64,000 nt of DNA, taken from the NCBI RefSeq assembly GCF_036324505.1, contig NC_086370.1:21173790-21237789 (forward strand), in the 5' to 3' direction. A program made the translations under genes and the position numbers. Source of the stretch: Eleginops maclovinus (taxonomy: Eukaryota; Chordata; Actinopteri; Perciformes; Eleginopidae). The notes under the pieces were generated by a model. That model was given only the letters and a program-made list of their open reading frames with translations. It did no database searches and had not been told where the DNA came from. Of this stretch, positions 29,830 through 44,169 are shown in pieces; within the stretch, counting starts at the first letter, position 1; the number at the start of each line of letters is the position of its first letter.

Positions 29830-29990
29830 CACATGCATTAGAGGACTGGTGTCAGAGTGAAGAGGCTACCAATAGTTTGGACCAACTACCAGTCCAAGTG
29901 TATTTTGGTCTCGTCCAATTGGGAGTTGAACCAGGAATCCTTGGGGTTCTCAAGTCAAGCCCCTACCGACTTAGATTGCTTTAAAACAAG
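29830..29990 (-). mobile_element. Degenerate tRNA-like SINE fragment
   Basis: GGGAGTTGAACC (29921-29932) is, on the minus strand, GGTTCAACTCCC, a good RNA polymerase III B-box. The bases toward 29980 (AAGCCCCTACCGACTTAG) look like the reversed anticodon and D-arm side of a tRNA. No full cloverleaf can be drawn, so a SINE relic is more likely than a gene. Confidence 0.4.
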
Positions 29991-30331
29991 TATTTAATCC
30001 ATTTAAGCGACATCAAATCTGATCCTTGGCCTTAATTTGTGTGAAGTTGTGCAGGTGTAGATCTGTTTCACTTCTCTGACAGGTGTGGACCCATTAAAAT
30101 GCCAAAGATGCTCATTATTAACACTACATACAATTAACAAGGCCGACTCTTTGATGGCAGGAAATCCAGTTTGCAGGGATGTCAGCTTCTCCTTACTCTT
30201 GATATTCAGATCACACTGTCTCCAAACTCAGTGCCGCTTTCTCTCCTGTCCCACCCTTCTCTGCGTTCTTTTTATACTTGCTTAGAGAAACACAAAGGCA
30301 GAGATCGAAGGTTCAGAGGGGCTAGCCTGAG

Positions 30332-32215
<1,884 letters not shown>

Positions 32216-32720
32216 TGAGTGCATTTGGAAAGCACGACTGGACAACCGTCACAAATGTTCAGGGGCTTTTTCAGGTCAGACGTATCAACAATAAATAAAA
32301 AGCTAGCTGACAGCGAGTGTTAATTGATTTTTTCGCCACTTGGAAGCAGAGGACCTCCACTTCATGCTAAAAGAAAAAAAAAAAGGGCATGCCTCAGACC
32401 ACATCAACGTGTAAAGCGGCTAACGTGCTAACCCTTAATTGAGCGGACACAGACAGACATAGTGAGCCTTCAACTGCGGTCATGTCCCTCAATATTTGGC
32501 TAACACTTGCTACATGTTGTTGGGTGAACAGAGGTTTCCTGCTTGGAACAAGATTAAAACTTTAAGCCAAAAAGTGTTAGAGCTTTTTTACTTATTTGGA
32601 AAGCTTGACTGGACAATTGTCAGAAGGCTTTTTGAGGTCAGTCGATGGTCGAAAGCAATGTATGTGTTTCAACAAGAAACAAAAAGCTGCTTCCTAACGG
32701 TGAAAAACTTTAATTAATTA
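32216..32720 (+). repeat. Diverged direct duplication, ~370-bp spacing
   Basis: Block 32216-32330 (CATTTGGAAAGCACGACTGG, then ACAACCGTCA, GGGGCTTTTTCAGGTCAG) recurs at about 32595-32720 (TATTTGGAAAGCTTGACTGG, then ACAATTGTCA, AGGCTTTTTGAGGTCAG). Both blocks end in AACAA-AAAAGCT and then TTAATTGATT. Divergence is substantial, so the duplication is old. Origin unknown. Confidence 0.6.
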
Positions 32721-33904
32721 ATTGATTGATTGAAGTGTCTGATTTGCCTAGCTAAGATGTAGCAGAGCAACATAACCGTGCCGAAAATAGGCCCAATATT
32801 ATCTTTCCTGCGCTCCTGAGAAAACCGTCTTTAGCTTTTCCACTTTCTTCACCAGCTGTATGCGGTTTAGTGCTGAGTAGGTAGCAAACAGTGGGTTTAT
32901 CCCTTCTGTTTGTCTTCCAGTTGCTGCTGGAAACAAGATTAATGACAGTATTGAGGGTGAAACAAACTCTAAGTATGCTGCAAAAAGCCAAAGATTGTTA
33001 ATGTTGATTAATCTGTAGTTAGGGCCCTTAGCGTCCATATAGCATCTTTTTTTGATCGCTAACGACTTTTTCAATTGATTCCAACAAGGATTTCAACTTC
33101 TCAGAAAAGCCAGACAAAGGTGCTGCAGTGAAAGGGACCCTTATCACATCACACAAAATACCATAAATAACAAAATGATGTCCAAAGTATTGATTAGGGA
33201 GGAAATGTTGCAGCATTCTTGATATTACCTATCAATTCAAGGGTCGCGAATGCCATGATGTCATTATTACTTGTGTGTTTCTATACTGTAGGTTCTTTTT
33301 CAAGGATTCCAATTCATTTTCAAAGCTGCTGTTGCTGAACGTGTCACTTCAACAGGTCTCTAAGCCTTCCACAAAGTCACTGAAACTACCTGAAGACAGA
33401 GAACTAACTGAAGCCAAACCCCGGCAGCTGAGGAGTCCAGGTGTCTGAACTCTGAATGCTTCACACCAGCGGGTTTCTGTCAGAGGGACAGTAAAGTAGA
33501 TTGATTTGAGGCCAGGTCGCGTCCCGGCTATAGCAGAACGTATTACAATGGACCTCCGGGCAAACCACTTCCAAAACCTCCATCCCCACCCTCACTACAC
33601 CCCCAACCCCTTTCACTCTGTCTCTCTCTCTGGGGATGGGAGAGCCTTCGTTTTAATAAAAGCTGTTGTGGCATTATTGGAAGTCCACCGAGACAGAATG
33701 GCTTTAGTCGGGTCCGGATTAACCTGCAGAAACTGGGTCACCTCCCATGACCGCACATTTCAAAGCATAAATACCTACATTCAAATTCATACATTTGGAT
33801 ATTTAAATCCAGTTATTCGTTATTTTTCCGTCGTTATTTTCACTTTTAGGTTGAATATGTTTGTGTGGGACTGCGTTTAAATGAAGACACATAACAGGGA
33901 GGTG
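32721..33904. other. Non-genic stretch; possible conserved element 33630-33760
   Basis: No gene seen. 33630-33760 is repeat-free, of balanced composition, and contains TTTTAATAAAAGC (Hox-type core) near GTCCGGATTAACC (bicoid-type core). The 124-codon open frame at 33506-33880 spans it but shows no domain. Confidence 0.35.
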
Positions 33905-34260
33905 CAGGAATGAAAACCAGGAAATGATGGTTAGCATTTGACCATTTCCTGTTCCCTTATCTGGGAGTCAATGGTTTTTTGAACGTGTTTTTTGTGTAGG
34001 AGTCTGAACGAGCATGCAAGCTGAACGTTAGCCGCCTTTAGCTTAGCGGTGGTGACGTGATGTCTGTGCTGTAGTTTCTTTACAGCCGTTACGCAACGTT
34101 AACTTTTGCTTCAAAACTCCTACTTGAGTAAATATGTGGAGATTCTCCTGCTGAATAAAACGTGTAAATATCAAAAACAATCGTCTACCTAAAACCTTAT
34201 TTTCTGCAATATTCCCAAATCCAAAGTAAAAATCCCCTTGCAATGCTAAGGTCCAGTTCG
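33905..34260 (+). mobile_element. Dispersed element with one 72-bp unit
   Basis: AACGTTAGCCGCCTTTAGC followed by TTAGCGGTGGTGACGTGATG (34024-34062) is one copy of the minisatellite unit, with its E-box deleted (GTCTGTGC instead of GTCATGTGACCGTGC). Downstream, TGTGGAGATTCTCCTGCTG then AATAAAA and TTTTCTGCA match the right flank of array 1 at 10355-10445. This looks like the unexpanded form of the element. Its outer ends cannot be fixed from one window. Confidence 0.65.
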
Positions 34261-35531
34261 GCATTGAAAATACGTCAACCCTGCAACATTATGGAGAATG
34301 TAAAGCAACTCTAACTGTGTTTGTGCCTCTCTTTGAAGAAGAATCAGTGCATCCGTGCCTACATCGATGTTAATCAACCCAAGATCCTATAAAGTGATTG
34401 CAATCTATTTACCAATCCATGTGTGGACTAAGTAACCCTTTCTAATCAACACATGGTGACTTTGGTGACAGAAATTACACAACACCTGCACAGTGTCTGT
34501 TATGTGATGGGAGTTGTTGCCTTTTGTATTTATAATGTATTTATAATTGTCTCCCTGAACTTCATGCAGTTTCAGACCTGATTGCAAGAAACAGCATGAA
34601 AAGACAGAGGAGCAGCTGCTGCCTGCAGTCACCTCGATGGCTGACTGAGATAAAAGTGACTGTCGATAAGTCATAGAATACTCAAACAAAAAGATTATGT
34701 TAGGAAGTGTTTGTTTATTCAGTCTAACCCCTGGTTTTTTTCCAGACCTTAACATAATGCTTGAATTTGAGTTAGAATTCAGTCATTTTAAATGTTACGT
34801 AATCTTGGTTAAGACCAGGTCAAATTCACCTCTAATAACATATTTATTATTCGTTTTTTAGTAAAAGATGTGTCTTCTATAGAGTATTTTATTCTCTATA
34901 TTTTGAATTCTAGATACTTTATACATATTATCTATATATTGTTTACGCATATATTAACTATTTGTTTATTTTAATGTGTGCAATGCCTTGTAAACCTGCT
35001 GCTGTGACCAAAATAATGTCCCAAAATTAATAATAAAGTAAATCTAATACATTATAAAACACGCAGCAGGTCAATTATCAAATGTCTATTAAAACAAACA
35101 ACGTTGTGGCAGCATGTCTTACCTTCGTTTAATGTATCTGAGAAAATGGTTTATTGATTGCATGCAAATGTGCAGAACCAGTTTGAATTCCTTCCATTAA
35201 ATTAAGGAAAACTATCATCATCCACAGAAATACATTTGGACAAATTGCACCTCACATGGTAGGGTCAAAAGATTAGACGGTAGGCCCCCAAATTTGGACC
35301 CTTTTCATTTCAGTTCATCTTAACACCCAAAGAGAAGATGGCCGCAGTTTGTTAATGAAGGCTTAACATTCAAGCTTCCGTATATTTACTTTATTTGAGT
35401 GACGAGACTGTGGTTAAAGAAAAACCCATCAGAAATCCCCTTGCAGAAATATCCTTTGGATCAGGGCTTTGATTAGTGTGCTTGAAAGAAAGGAGGCAGT
35501 GAGGAGGAAGCCGGCCTGACACATGTTTGTA

Positions 35532-35533
<2 letters not shown>
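34261..35533. other. Non-genic stretch, AT-rich
   Basis: Nothing recognised. 34830-34980 is very AT-rich (TATATATT, TTTATT words). Confidence 0.4.

Positions 35534-35566
<33 letters not shown>
35534..35566. repeat. (TG)n microsatellite
   Basis: A short pure TG run. Confidence 0.95.
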
Positions 35567-35567
<1 letters not shown>

Positions 35568-35762
35568 TGTGCTTTGTGGTGAAGAGGTGATCAGGGACTA
35601 AAATGAAAACAACCAGAACACAGCAGCAGAAGACAGGAGTCAACAGACAGAAACATTGGCATAGCTGACGTTTCAACTTCATCCAAACAACCCGAAACCC
35701 TCCAAACACTTTTCATGACGATTTTCACAGGAAACAGGTCGAGCGCAAAGAGTGCACACTGT

Positions 35763-35763
<1 letters not shown>

Positions 35764-35852
<89 letters not shown>

Positions 35853-35987
35853 ATAAAACAGAGGGATAATGTTGTGCATGTGAGTGGAACAGCACTGTTG
35901 GTTAGACCGTATATATAGCATAATAAGCCCTGAGAGCTCTTTCATCCTGAGGCATGTGTCTAGTTCCTCTGATTGACTCCGGAGGTG

Positions 35988-36082
<95 letters not shown>

Positions 36083-36190
36083 TGTGTGTGTGTGTGTGTG
36101 TGTTTGTGTGTGTGTGTGCACCATTTATTTATTCCACTCTCCTCAATTGACTCTGTAGGTTATGTTACATGCTGTGAGTGTGAATATCAC

Positions 36191-36238
<48 letters not shown>
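35764..36238. repeat. Cluster of three (TG)n tracts
   Basis: TG tracts at 35765-35851, 35994-36119 (with AG and TT interruptions) and 36193-36238, all in the same strand phase, separated by 70-140 bp of unique DNA. The spacers show no similarity to each other, so this is not a duplicated block. Confidence 0.96.
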
Positions 36239-36239
<1 letters not shown>

Positions 36240-36596
36240 CCTATTTTCCAACCATTTCCATGTTTCTGAATGTTTGTCAGGTGGCGCAGCAGCAGCAGCA
36301 TGAACTGGTTTGCTGCTGAAGTGAAGTGACAGCCTCTTTTCTACCGTTGGGTGTCTCTATTTCTCTCTCTGGTTCTCTCTCAGTCTCCACTTTTTCCTCT
36401 CGTATCTGTACTCTTCCTCTATCTGCCTGTCTCTTCGCTCTCTTTCACCAGTCTGTCCGTCTTTATCAATTCTTTGCTCCTGGCTTTTTGCATCACTCTC
36501 GATTTGAATGTTCATTTAAAATAGATTCATTGCCATCGCTGTCACACAAAAGCTACACAGATTTGTAAAATGTGTTATTTCTGGACATCTATATCA

Positions 36597-37032
36597 GATT
36601 TCAGGTTCATATGAATTTCGTGCCTCTACTGGGACATGACTGTCTCCATGCTTTAATGTTCAAAAAGCTGTTTATTTCTCTCCTCTTTTCACCCTCTGTC
36701 TGAAACCAGAGCCCAGTAGGCTCTGATTGGCTAGCTGGCCGGCTCTGTTGTGATTGGTCAAATTCTAAGAGATGTCCCGCCCCTCAGCCTATCACGTACA
36801 ATGTGTTGGAGTGCTAGCCAATAGAAGCGTGAGTGTTACATAGTGATGTCATTATGGTCCAGAAGTAAACAAAGGAGTCCAATGTAGGCGTTTCAGGCAG
36901 GGGGGGGGGGGGAGAGAAACTCCCTCTGGACGAAACACAGGAATTTTGGCCTTTGCAGAACATTTACATGCACAAAAACCACACACTACAGGTGAGGGAA
37001 TACCCCAAAAAGCTTAATAGGGCCTCTTTAAT
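36597..37032 (-). mobile_element. CCAAT-box MITE, copy 4 (near full length)
   Basis: Reverse orientation. The left terminus of the family lies at the high-coordinate end (AAGCTTAATAGGGCCTCTTTAA). The full set of internal blocks follows, including TGATTGGCTAGCTGG, TGATTGGTC, AGCCAATAGAAGCG and AGTGATGTCATTATGG. A private run of 13 G lies at 36901-36913. This is the most complete copy for motif content. Confidence 0.78.
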
Positions 37033-37848
37033 ATTCAGTTTTTCTGTTATTTTGAACGTTTCTGAACTGCTATCTGAATATGGTTCAGGTTGAAAACTCT
37101 CTACGGGGGCATTAGAGCAAGAACAAGTACCCACATATCCATAAAAGAAGGCCAAGGCAGCTCTCAGGTGTGAATACGTGTGTTTGTGGAAACAGCACAT
37201 GCATACTCAGCAAATGCTCCCACCTGATTACGCATAAAGAAGAGTGGAACATGCTGAATTTCTTAAAGTAGGGTAAAGAAACTCAAAATGCACTTTCACT
37301 TATGCTGGCATAAATAGGGCCTATGTGGAATCATTTTGGTTGAATCTCCTGAGATAATTATACCCTCCACCACTCATTCCTCATGTATGACATCTTTTAC
37401 TTGTAAATGAAGAAACAACACTTCTATTCGGGCGATAATTATGAGTTTCCGCACATCGTCAGTGGTGGCTGAGATGTTGTGTTTCCCTGTGGAAATTCTA
37501 AATAGGTTTCAGGACAGCCGTCAGCTAGACGGAGGTGAAAAATGTGTCCAGACAAGAACTAAATTAGCTAATCAAATTTTGTGTGTGTGTGCATAGGCTT
37601 GCATATGTGTGCCTTGTCCGTATGCATTTGCCGTTGTGTGTATTTGCCCGTGTAGCAGCCAATGTGTGCTCGTGCCTCTGTGTACACCCGTCCCTGCACT
37701 CTGTGTGTTGTAATTGAGCCATCGCTTGGCGGACGTTGCATGAGCACACAACAGCTTTCTAGCTAGCTAAACAGCCGCTATAATTGAAATTAAACGGTAA
37801 CCACATTCATCATGCTGAGCTTCGTTTAATTGAAATATATGTTTGTTT

Positions 37849-37850
<2 letters not shown>
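37033..37850. other. Non-genic stretch, nothing recognised
   Basis: Unique-looking DNA; the open frames of 61-78 codons lack any family signature. Confidence 0.4.

Positions 37851-37897
<47 letters not shown>
37851..37897. repeat. (GT)n/(GA)n compound microsatellite
   Basis: GT to 37881 then GA to 37897, the same architecture as the tract at 10773-10830. Confidence 0.95.
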
Positions 37898-37898
<1 letters not shown>

Positions 37899-39496
37899 GG
37901 TTAGAGTGACAGCAGCAGTGAAGTGAAAGATGGAGGGAGACAAAGTTTGCTTGAATGTTAATGAAAATGTGTGTGTTTGTTGTCTGAGAAAGAGACTGAA
38001 TTTGTAATGAGGCAGGGAAGCTAAGACTCCATATCTGTACCTGTCCCGGTGATAAATAACATTGGAGACTGATAGCATCAACAAACACCTTACTCTCCCC
38101 CCCACCATCTCTCACTTCCACACATTGTCTGTTTTCACTCCCTCTCCTCACCTGACTCAAATCGAAGGAGTCTCTATCCGTGTGTGTGTGTCCACCCTTT
38201 GATTTTCTGAAAAACTGTTCATCCATTCAGCTTTACAATTGGTAGGTTTATTGCTGAGGAGGCGAGGAAGTGCAGTGATGGGTGTGAAGTTGTTTGAATG
38301 AGCAATTCTCGAGAAACCTGCAGGAAGCAATATCGAAGGCCAATCAATCAGCTGATCTACTGTACCAAATACTTAACAAAACGCTAACGGTAGAAAAAAA
38401 GCTCAGTTCTGTACGTAGCAATTAGAAAGGTTTGGCTTATTGATAGCTAACGTTCCTGCAGGATCCTTCATGAGTTTGTATCTGCATGATTGAAGTCACT
38501 TCACAGCTAAATGAAATATAATATGTTTATATTTCTCCTGAATTGGCCGTCCTTTACTGCTCCTATGACACCTCTAAATCTGCGCTTTGTCTCCTTTAAC
38601 ATTGTGAGGTTTTGGAGGGAATTCATTGGTCTTGTAGTTCTACTTTTTGCTCAACATGTGTCTGAAGATAAATCACAAATAGGTTTCTGTTGGCTCTGAA
38701 CCTCCAGAGAATACTTACAAGTTCCCTTTGAGATTGACAGTGCAGACTAGGGGGGCGTACACAGACAAACTGAGACATTCAAGCCAAGGACAGGCAGTGT
38801 TTTATAGCAGTGGTGTCAAAGAGTAAAGGGCATGTGTCTTTCTTTCTTTCTGTAAGATAAATAATAAGTAGATATTATCTATAAAGCCAATGCCCTGGGC
38901 CCTTTTATTTTGTATTTGTTTCATTGCTTGTGTTCAAAGAGTGACGTTTCTGCCTTGGTTGGGATATTTGTTCTTTAAAGACTGCAGCACAGAGCCAAAC
39001 AATTCCCTCCATAACCTCATTTAACTTGAGGTTACATTCTCCACGCAACATGAGACCAATGTTACATTATAATATGCTGCATGTCACGACCCTTGATGCA
39101 CATTAAGCAGGATTTAACCATCGCCGCAGGCTACTTCTAACACTCTTTGTTTGGTGCCTCTGAAATAAGGAGCGAGCAGTCGAGGCACAGAGTGAAGAGG
39201 CGGGTCGGCGCCCTTCAAAAGGTCGGTTCACACACATTACAAAACAAAGAAATGATTTTAACGTCAAGTGGTATAGCTGTACTGATACTTTGTCCCAGAT
39301 AAAAGTCCTTATTTAATGTGTTCACCGTGAGCTCTGTGAGATTTTTCAGAATCACCACAAGTTTGATGATTATAAGAAGGGATTTTCAATGTAATAGTCT
39401 GGTGCAGTGAGATTGGTTTCGTACTGTAAACTGACCCTGAAAGTAACATCACAAGGGCTCCCTCCACAAAAAGCCAATTGGATTTTTCCATTGGAT
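37898..39496. other. Non-genic stretch, nothing recognised
   Basis: No gene or strong repeat. The last 10-20 bp abut the 72-bp array without any matching flank, so the array's element is truncated here. Confidence 0.4.
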
Positions 39497-40280
39497 TTAA
39501 GGAACTACAGCACAGTCACATGACTTCACCGCACTACTGCTAAGCTAAAGGTGGCTAATGTTGGGCTATAAAGGAACTACAGCACGGTCACATGGCTTCA
39601 CGTCCCCACCGCTAAGCTAAAGGCGGCTAATGTTGGGCTATAAAGGAACTACAGCACGGTCACATGGCTTCACGTCACCACCGCTAAGCTAAAGGAGGCT
39701 AATGTTGGGCTATAAAGGAACTACAGCACGGTCACACGACTTCACCGCACTGCCGCTAAGCTAAAGGCGGCTAATGTTGGGCTATAAAGGAACTACAGCA
39801 CGGTCACATGACTTCACGTCACCACCGCTAAGCTAAAAGCGGCTAATGTTGGGCTATAAAGGAACTACAGCACGGTCACATGGCTTCACGTCACCACCGC
39901 TAAGCTAAAGGCGGCTAATGTTGGGCTATAAAGGAACTACAGCACGGTCACATGACTTCACGTCACCACTGCTAAGCTAAAGGAGGCTAATGTTGGGCTA
40001 TAAAGGAACTACAGCACGGTCACATGACTTCACGTCACCACCGCTAAGCTAAAGGAGGCTAATGTTGGGCTATAAAGGAACTACAGCACGGTCACATGAC
40101 TTCACGTCACCACCGCTAAGCTAAAGGCGGCTAATGTTGGGCTATAAAGGAACTACAGCACGGTCACATGACTTCACGTCACCACCGCTAAGCTAAAGGC
40201 GGCTAATGTTGGGCTATAAAGGAACTACAGCACGGTCACATGACTTCACGTCACCACCGCTAAGCTAAAGGCGGCTAATG
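39497..40280 (-). repeat. 72-bp minisatellite, eleven copies, array 2 (inverted)
   Basis: Units at exact 72-bp spacing (GGAACTACAGCAC at 39501, 39573, 39645, 39717, 39789, 39861, 39933, 40005, 40077, 40149, 40221). The unit is the reverse complement of array 1's unit, with identity near 95% by eye. Units 1 and 4 carry CACCGCAC, the reverse of the GTGCGGTG variant found in the last two units of array 1. The right edge ends abruptly inside a unit at about 40280. Confidence 0.97.
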
Positions 40281-42314
40281 GGCTTGAACAATAACATCTC
40301 TTCAGTTCTTGTTACCAACACACCTTATTGGAGGCTAATAACCCTAAAAATGTAAAAGAAAACATTGATTTCCAGATGAGGCAACGGAAAGTGGTAAAAC
40401 GCCAACTTACTCCCAGGCTTTCAGACTAATTCCTGCCCTTTCAGTGATAGGAAAGCAAGAGCACTCACGTTAAGTGTAAGTAGAGAACTTTAAGATAGCT
40501 TTAGTGGGCTCTAATAGAAGCCTGACTATTAGTTTTAGTACAGAGTGTATCCTGCACTGGTCACACACATTCTGGGAACTTCAGGATTTAAAGTAAAGTC
40601 TGAAAGGTGCTTCGGAGAACCTCACAGAGATGCTCAGTGTATCACTCACTGTCACCGCTCAGGGCTGCGACACTCTTCTGACAGGAAGTCATTTTCAACT
40701 TCACTGACCTTTCTTCTACTTTCCAAGGCTTTCCCAGTCGCTGACAGCTGTCGGTTAATTTACGGCTTTTCTGTTCAGAACCTTGCTATAATATAACCAC
40801 AGTTTTATGGGCTTTCATATGGAAAGAATATTCTGAGGTGAAATACGGCGGACACTTCAGCCACGGTTTGCTCCTGTATCATTCAGTGAGGCAGAAAAAT
40901 CGATGTTTCGTAGAGATAAAATTTCAAATCCACCGAAGATCATAACAGCAAACATAAACCTGATGATGTACCTTCCACTTTGGCTTAGTACACAAATTTA
41001 AGAGAGAGTAAATGTCACAAACTGGAGGTGGGTGAGACATTAGTTGCTGTATTGCATTATGGGAAGTGTAGGGTCTGTTTTTGAAACTTAATTATTGTAT
41101 TCTATTCATTATTATTTTATGTTTTCCTAATCAGTATCCACTAGCGTTATGAGTTGTTCAAATAGAAAAATAATTGTAATATTTTGACAATATTTCAGGC
41201 ATTGTTGGTCATTGATATTACTGAAAGCTAAAAAAAAGCAAATAAAAACACAACTCTGACAAAGGATACTGGACTCAACCTCATCTCAGGGCATTAACTT
41301 GTATTTTAACCAAAAAAAAGTGCCCTATTTATACAACTTTACTTACGTAAAGACAAGTTTTTTTGCATACTATTCTGGGGTTAGGGTTAGTAAGTTGTGC
41401 AAAACTACGGTCAGTTATAGATTTTTGGATAGATTTTTAAACTCAATTTAACCATCCTGAGTTAAGGTTATCTGCATGATAGGGAACTATTTACCCAGTG
41501 TAAAGGAAGGATGTTTAAGCTATAAATTGGCTCGATTAGGGCCCTGCAAAAGTGCGTTTTCCCAAAATGTACAGTACACCCCTCCACAGTAACATGTTAC
41601 ACAGAATCAAGACAAGAGGACAGGGACAGGGAAGAAGGACTCATATGAAAGCACCCACCATGCATTGCAGAAAACCCCTCTCAGGCTCTTTGTGATTATA
41701 TTTAAGATGAATCCACTTTAGACAAAGACATACAGCTCATACCAAAATGGCCCTGCACACAGGGAAGACGGATTGCTGTTCAGTGTTTGGCTTCTCAGGG
41801 ACCTGGATGTGCTTACAATATTTTCATCCTTCTAATCTCTCAGTAAACTGCCAGCATGTAATGAAGAACAGGAGGGAATGGATTTGTTAGGATTAAATTA
41901 TGTTCAATCTGAAAAACCCTCACCTTCTAAGCTGAAAGACTTTTCTTTCATTTACAGTCTCATGAATAAGGATGAGAAACAAAGCCATCAAGTAAAATGA
42001 TTTGAGAAAGTCAGAAAAACAGTTTAGTTTGTCAGTTCTTAACATATCCTACAAATTACACAGTTAAACATAAACTCTGACATTATAATTAGCATGTTTT
42101 TACTTCTGGCACAGCCATAGTTTCTCATTAAAAGTACATCCAAAGTTTTCTTTGCATGTTTTTTATTCATGAATCTAAATGTTAGAAACTGACAGATCCT
42201 GAAAGTGAAGATTCATTAACACAAGTAAGAAAAGATGCACATCACCATGACAGCTGGCATTTAGAAAACATTATGGCCGCCATCAGACATGCATACTTAG
42301 ATACATAATGTGAT
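40281..42314. other. Non-genic stretch; old repeat-like text 41280-41420
   Basis: No gene seen. 41280-41420 contains GGGGTTAGGGTTAG and GCAAAACTACGG phrases that I associate with a common fish repeat, but boundaries are not visible. A third copy of the GACAGCTGTC palindrome lies at 40743-40752. Confidence 0.3.
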
Positions 42315-42560
42315 GGATCATGTTTTATATTTCCATCAAATCAAAGTTTATTTATGTAACCCAATATCACAAACTTTACATTTGTCTCTGTGGACTTTAA
42401 AGGTTGTACAGCATATGAAAACAACCCCCTCTGTCCTTAGATCCTCACATCAGACAGGGAAACCCTCCCAAAGAAACCCCCCAGTTAACGGGGAGAGCAA
42501 AGGAAGAGGAATCCCTCCCCCAGGACGGAAAGACGAGCATCTAGATGACGTGTGTAAATG
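42315..42560 (+). mobile_element. Common teleost interspersed repeat, fragment
   Basis: Phrases in fixed order (CAAAGTTTATTTATGTAACCC, then CAATATCACAAA, CTCTGTCCTTAGATCCTCAC, AGACAGGGAAACCCTCCC and GTTAACGGGGAGAGCAAAGG) match a repeat I recall from many spiny-rayed fish sequences. Its class is not known to me, and no terminal structure is visible here. Confidence 0.5.
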
Positions 42561-42699
42561 AGATAATACATAGGTAGTGCAAATGCTTGAAAATGCATGT
42601 TTCTATAAATAGGAAGAAGATGGATCCAGGTGGATGTCAACAGTCCTGAGGCAGCCATCAAAGATGGAGTAAGGTGAGCATCAGGCGGGACCACAGCGA

Positions 42700-42980
42700 C
42701 AGGCTGTTATACATGGTAAAAGGACTTATACTTATATCCAGTCTTTTCGATCCCTCAAAGCGCTTTACACACTTCATGTCATTCACCCCATTCATACAGC
42801 GCAGTACACTTTTGCTCTACCTTTCACACACATTCATACACCATTGGCCATGCCGGCAGAAAATCTGGGTTAAGTATCTTGCCCAAGGACACATCAAAAT
42901 GTTGACTGCTCGGGCTGGGATCAAACCCACAACCTTCTGTTTGAAAGACGACAGCAGTACCTCGCAGTCATGATCGCATG
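42700..42980 (-). mobile_element. tRNA-derived SINE-like element
   Basis: On the minus strand a B-box-like GGTTTGATCCC (42917-42927) is followed by a body with TGTGTCCTTGGGCAAGATAC, and then GTGTAAAGCGCTTTGAGGG and TATAAGTATAAGTCC near 42720-42780. That tail is a phrase typical of abundant fish SINE-like repeats. The A box is not clear. A retroposed repeat, not a functional RNA gene. Confidence 0.55.
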
Positions 42981-44169
42981 CATCCTGCCAACAAAGCCAA
43001 TATTTTTTCTCCAATAAAGCTTAAAAAATATACTTAGGAACACACTTAAAGTTAACTAATATAGTTGGCTGTTCACAAAATCCTTTATAGTACATTGAAA
43101 ACTGTCTCCTCTACATATGTTTCATTTGGTTTGCTTTGTCATGCAATATTTACATTTTTCCTTAGCTGATTTCCATCCAAATGTCAATACTTCTGGGTTA
43201 AAGGCCTCACTGAGGTATATGATTGCAGTAACTGGGACTGACGTTAACTCCTTGTGCCGAGTATAAATCCAGCTTTGTGCTCCGGCTTTCTGCAGAGCTC
43301 AGAAACAGGCGTGAGTTTTTTTATACAAGTTTTGACTTTCTTCCCTTTAGGCCACACTCAAAAGGTAGGTAGAGGGAGGACAGGTGTGAGGGGTTATAGG
43401 AATGTGCAACAGGGGGCTGAGGATGAAGAGGATGAAGAGGACCCACTGATACAGTGCATGGTGACATTTTATCATAATTCAGTCTGGGAGTTTTGGTTGA
43501 AGCTCAAATGTAAAAGGCACAATAAAGACAATCAGCAAAAGCATCTTAAGAGGCTTTAAAATGAAAGCAGCTTTGGTGCATTTAAAAAGTCACATAATGT
43601 GAAGTGATATTTAAACTATTCTATCTGATTTTCCAACACTTACAATGTCTGAGTGCATGTACCTACAGCGGGAACCACCACCTCTCAAAACCAATATCCA
43701 CATTATGAGATGTATTCACAAGTGTTCTTTAAATGTCCTTTATTATATTGATAGAGGTTCCCTTACACCTCCTGTTTTTAAGCTCCCCATCAATACCACC
43801 GTCTGGCTTTTGCTTTTAGGGAAAGGTTACAATTGGCCTTTATCCCCATTAAAATGACTCTGCAGTAACAGGAATGTATCAGCTCCAACTCCAATCAGTA
43901 GTGATGAGAACATCACACCTAATTTCTCCCCTTTTCGAGTGCAATGACACCCATGTTTATAGGTGAATTTGCTAAAATGGACTTGGATGTATTTATTCAC
44001 AAGTTGTACAATTAATATCCCTTCCTCAAAGACAGCAGCCTCCAGTCAGACAACAGTTAATTAACCTTGATGATCTCTGTAAAACCAACTCACCGGAAAC
44101 AACAATAAAGAATCAGTCCAACGCTCACCAACAGTTACCTAACCCTGTCCATTGTGCTCCAAAATCAAG
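42981..44169. other. Non-genic stretch; promoter/exon-like patch 43255-43375
   Basis: A TATA-like GTATAAATCC (43261-43270) is followed 40 bp later by a donor-like GTGAGT (43311). Further on, an acceptor CTTTCTTCCCTTTAG (to 43350) and a second donor-like GTAGGT (43365) enclose 14 nt. No coding frame joins them. The remainder shows nothing recognisable. Confidence 0.25.

Noticed and set aside
41380..41400. GGGGTTAGGGTTAG, possible interstitial telomere sequence (also near 29577)
   Set aside because: Only two units each; common within dispersed fish repeats.
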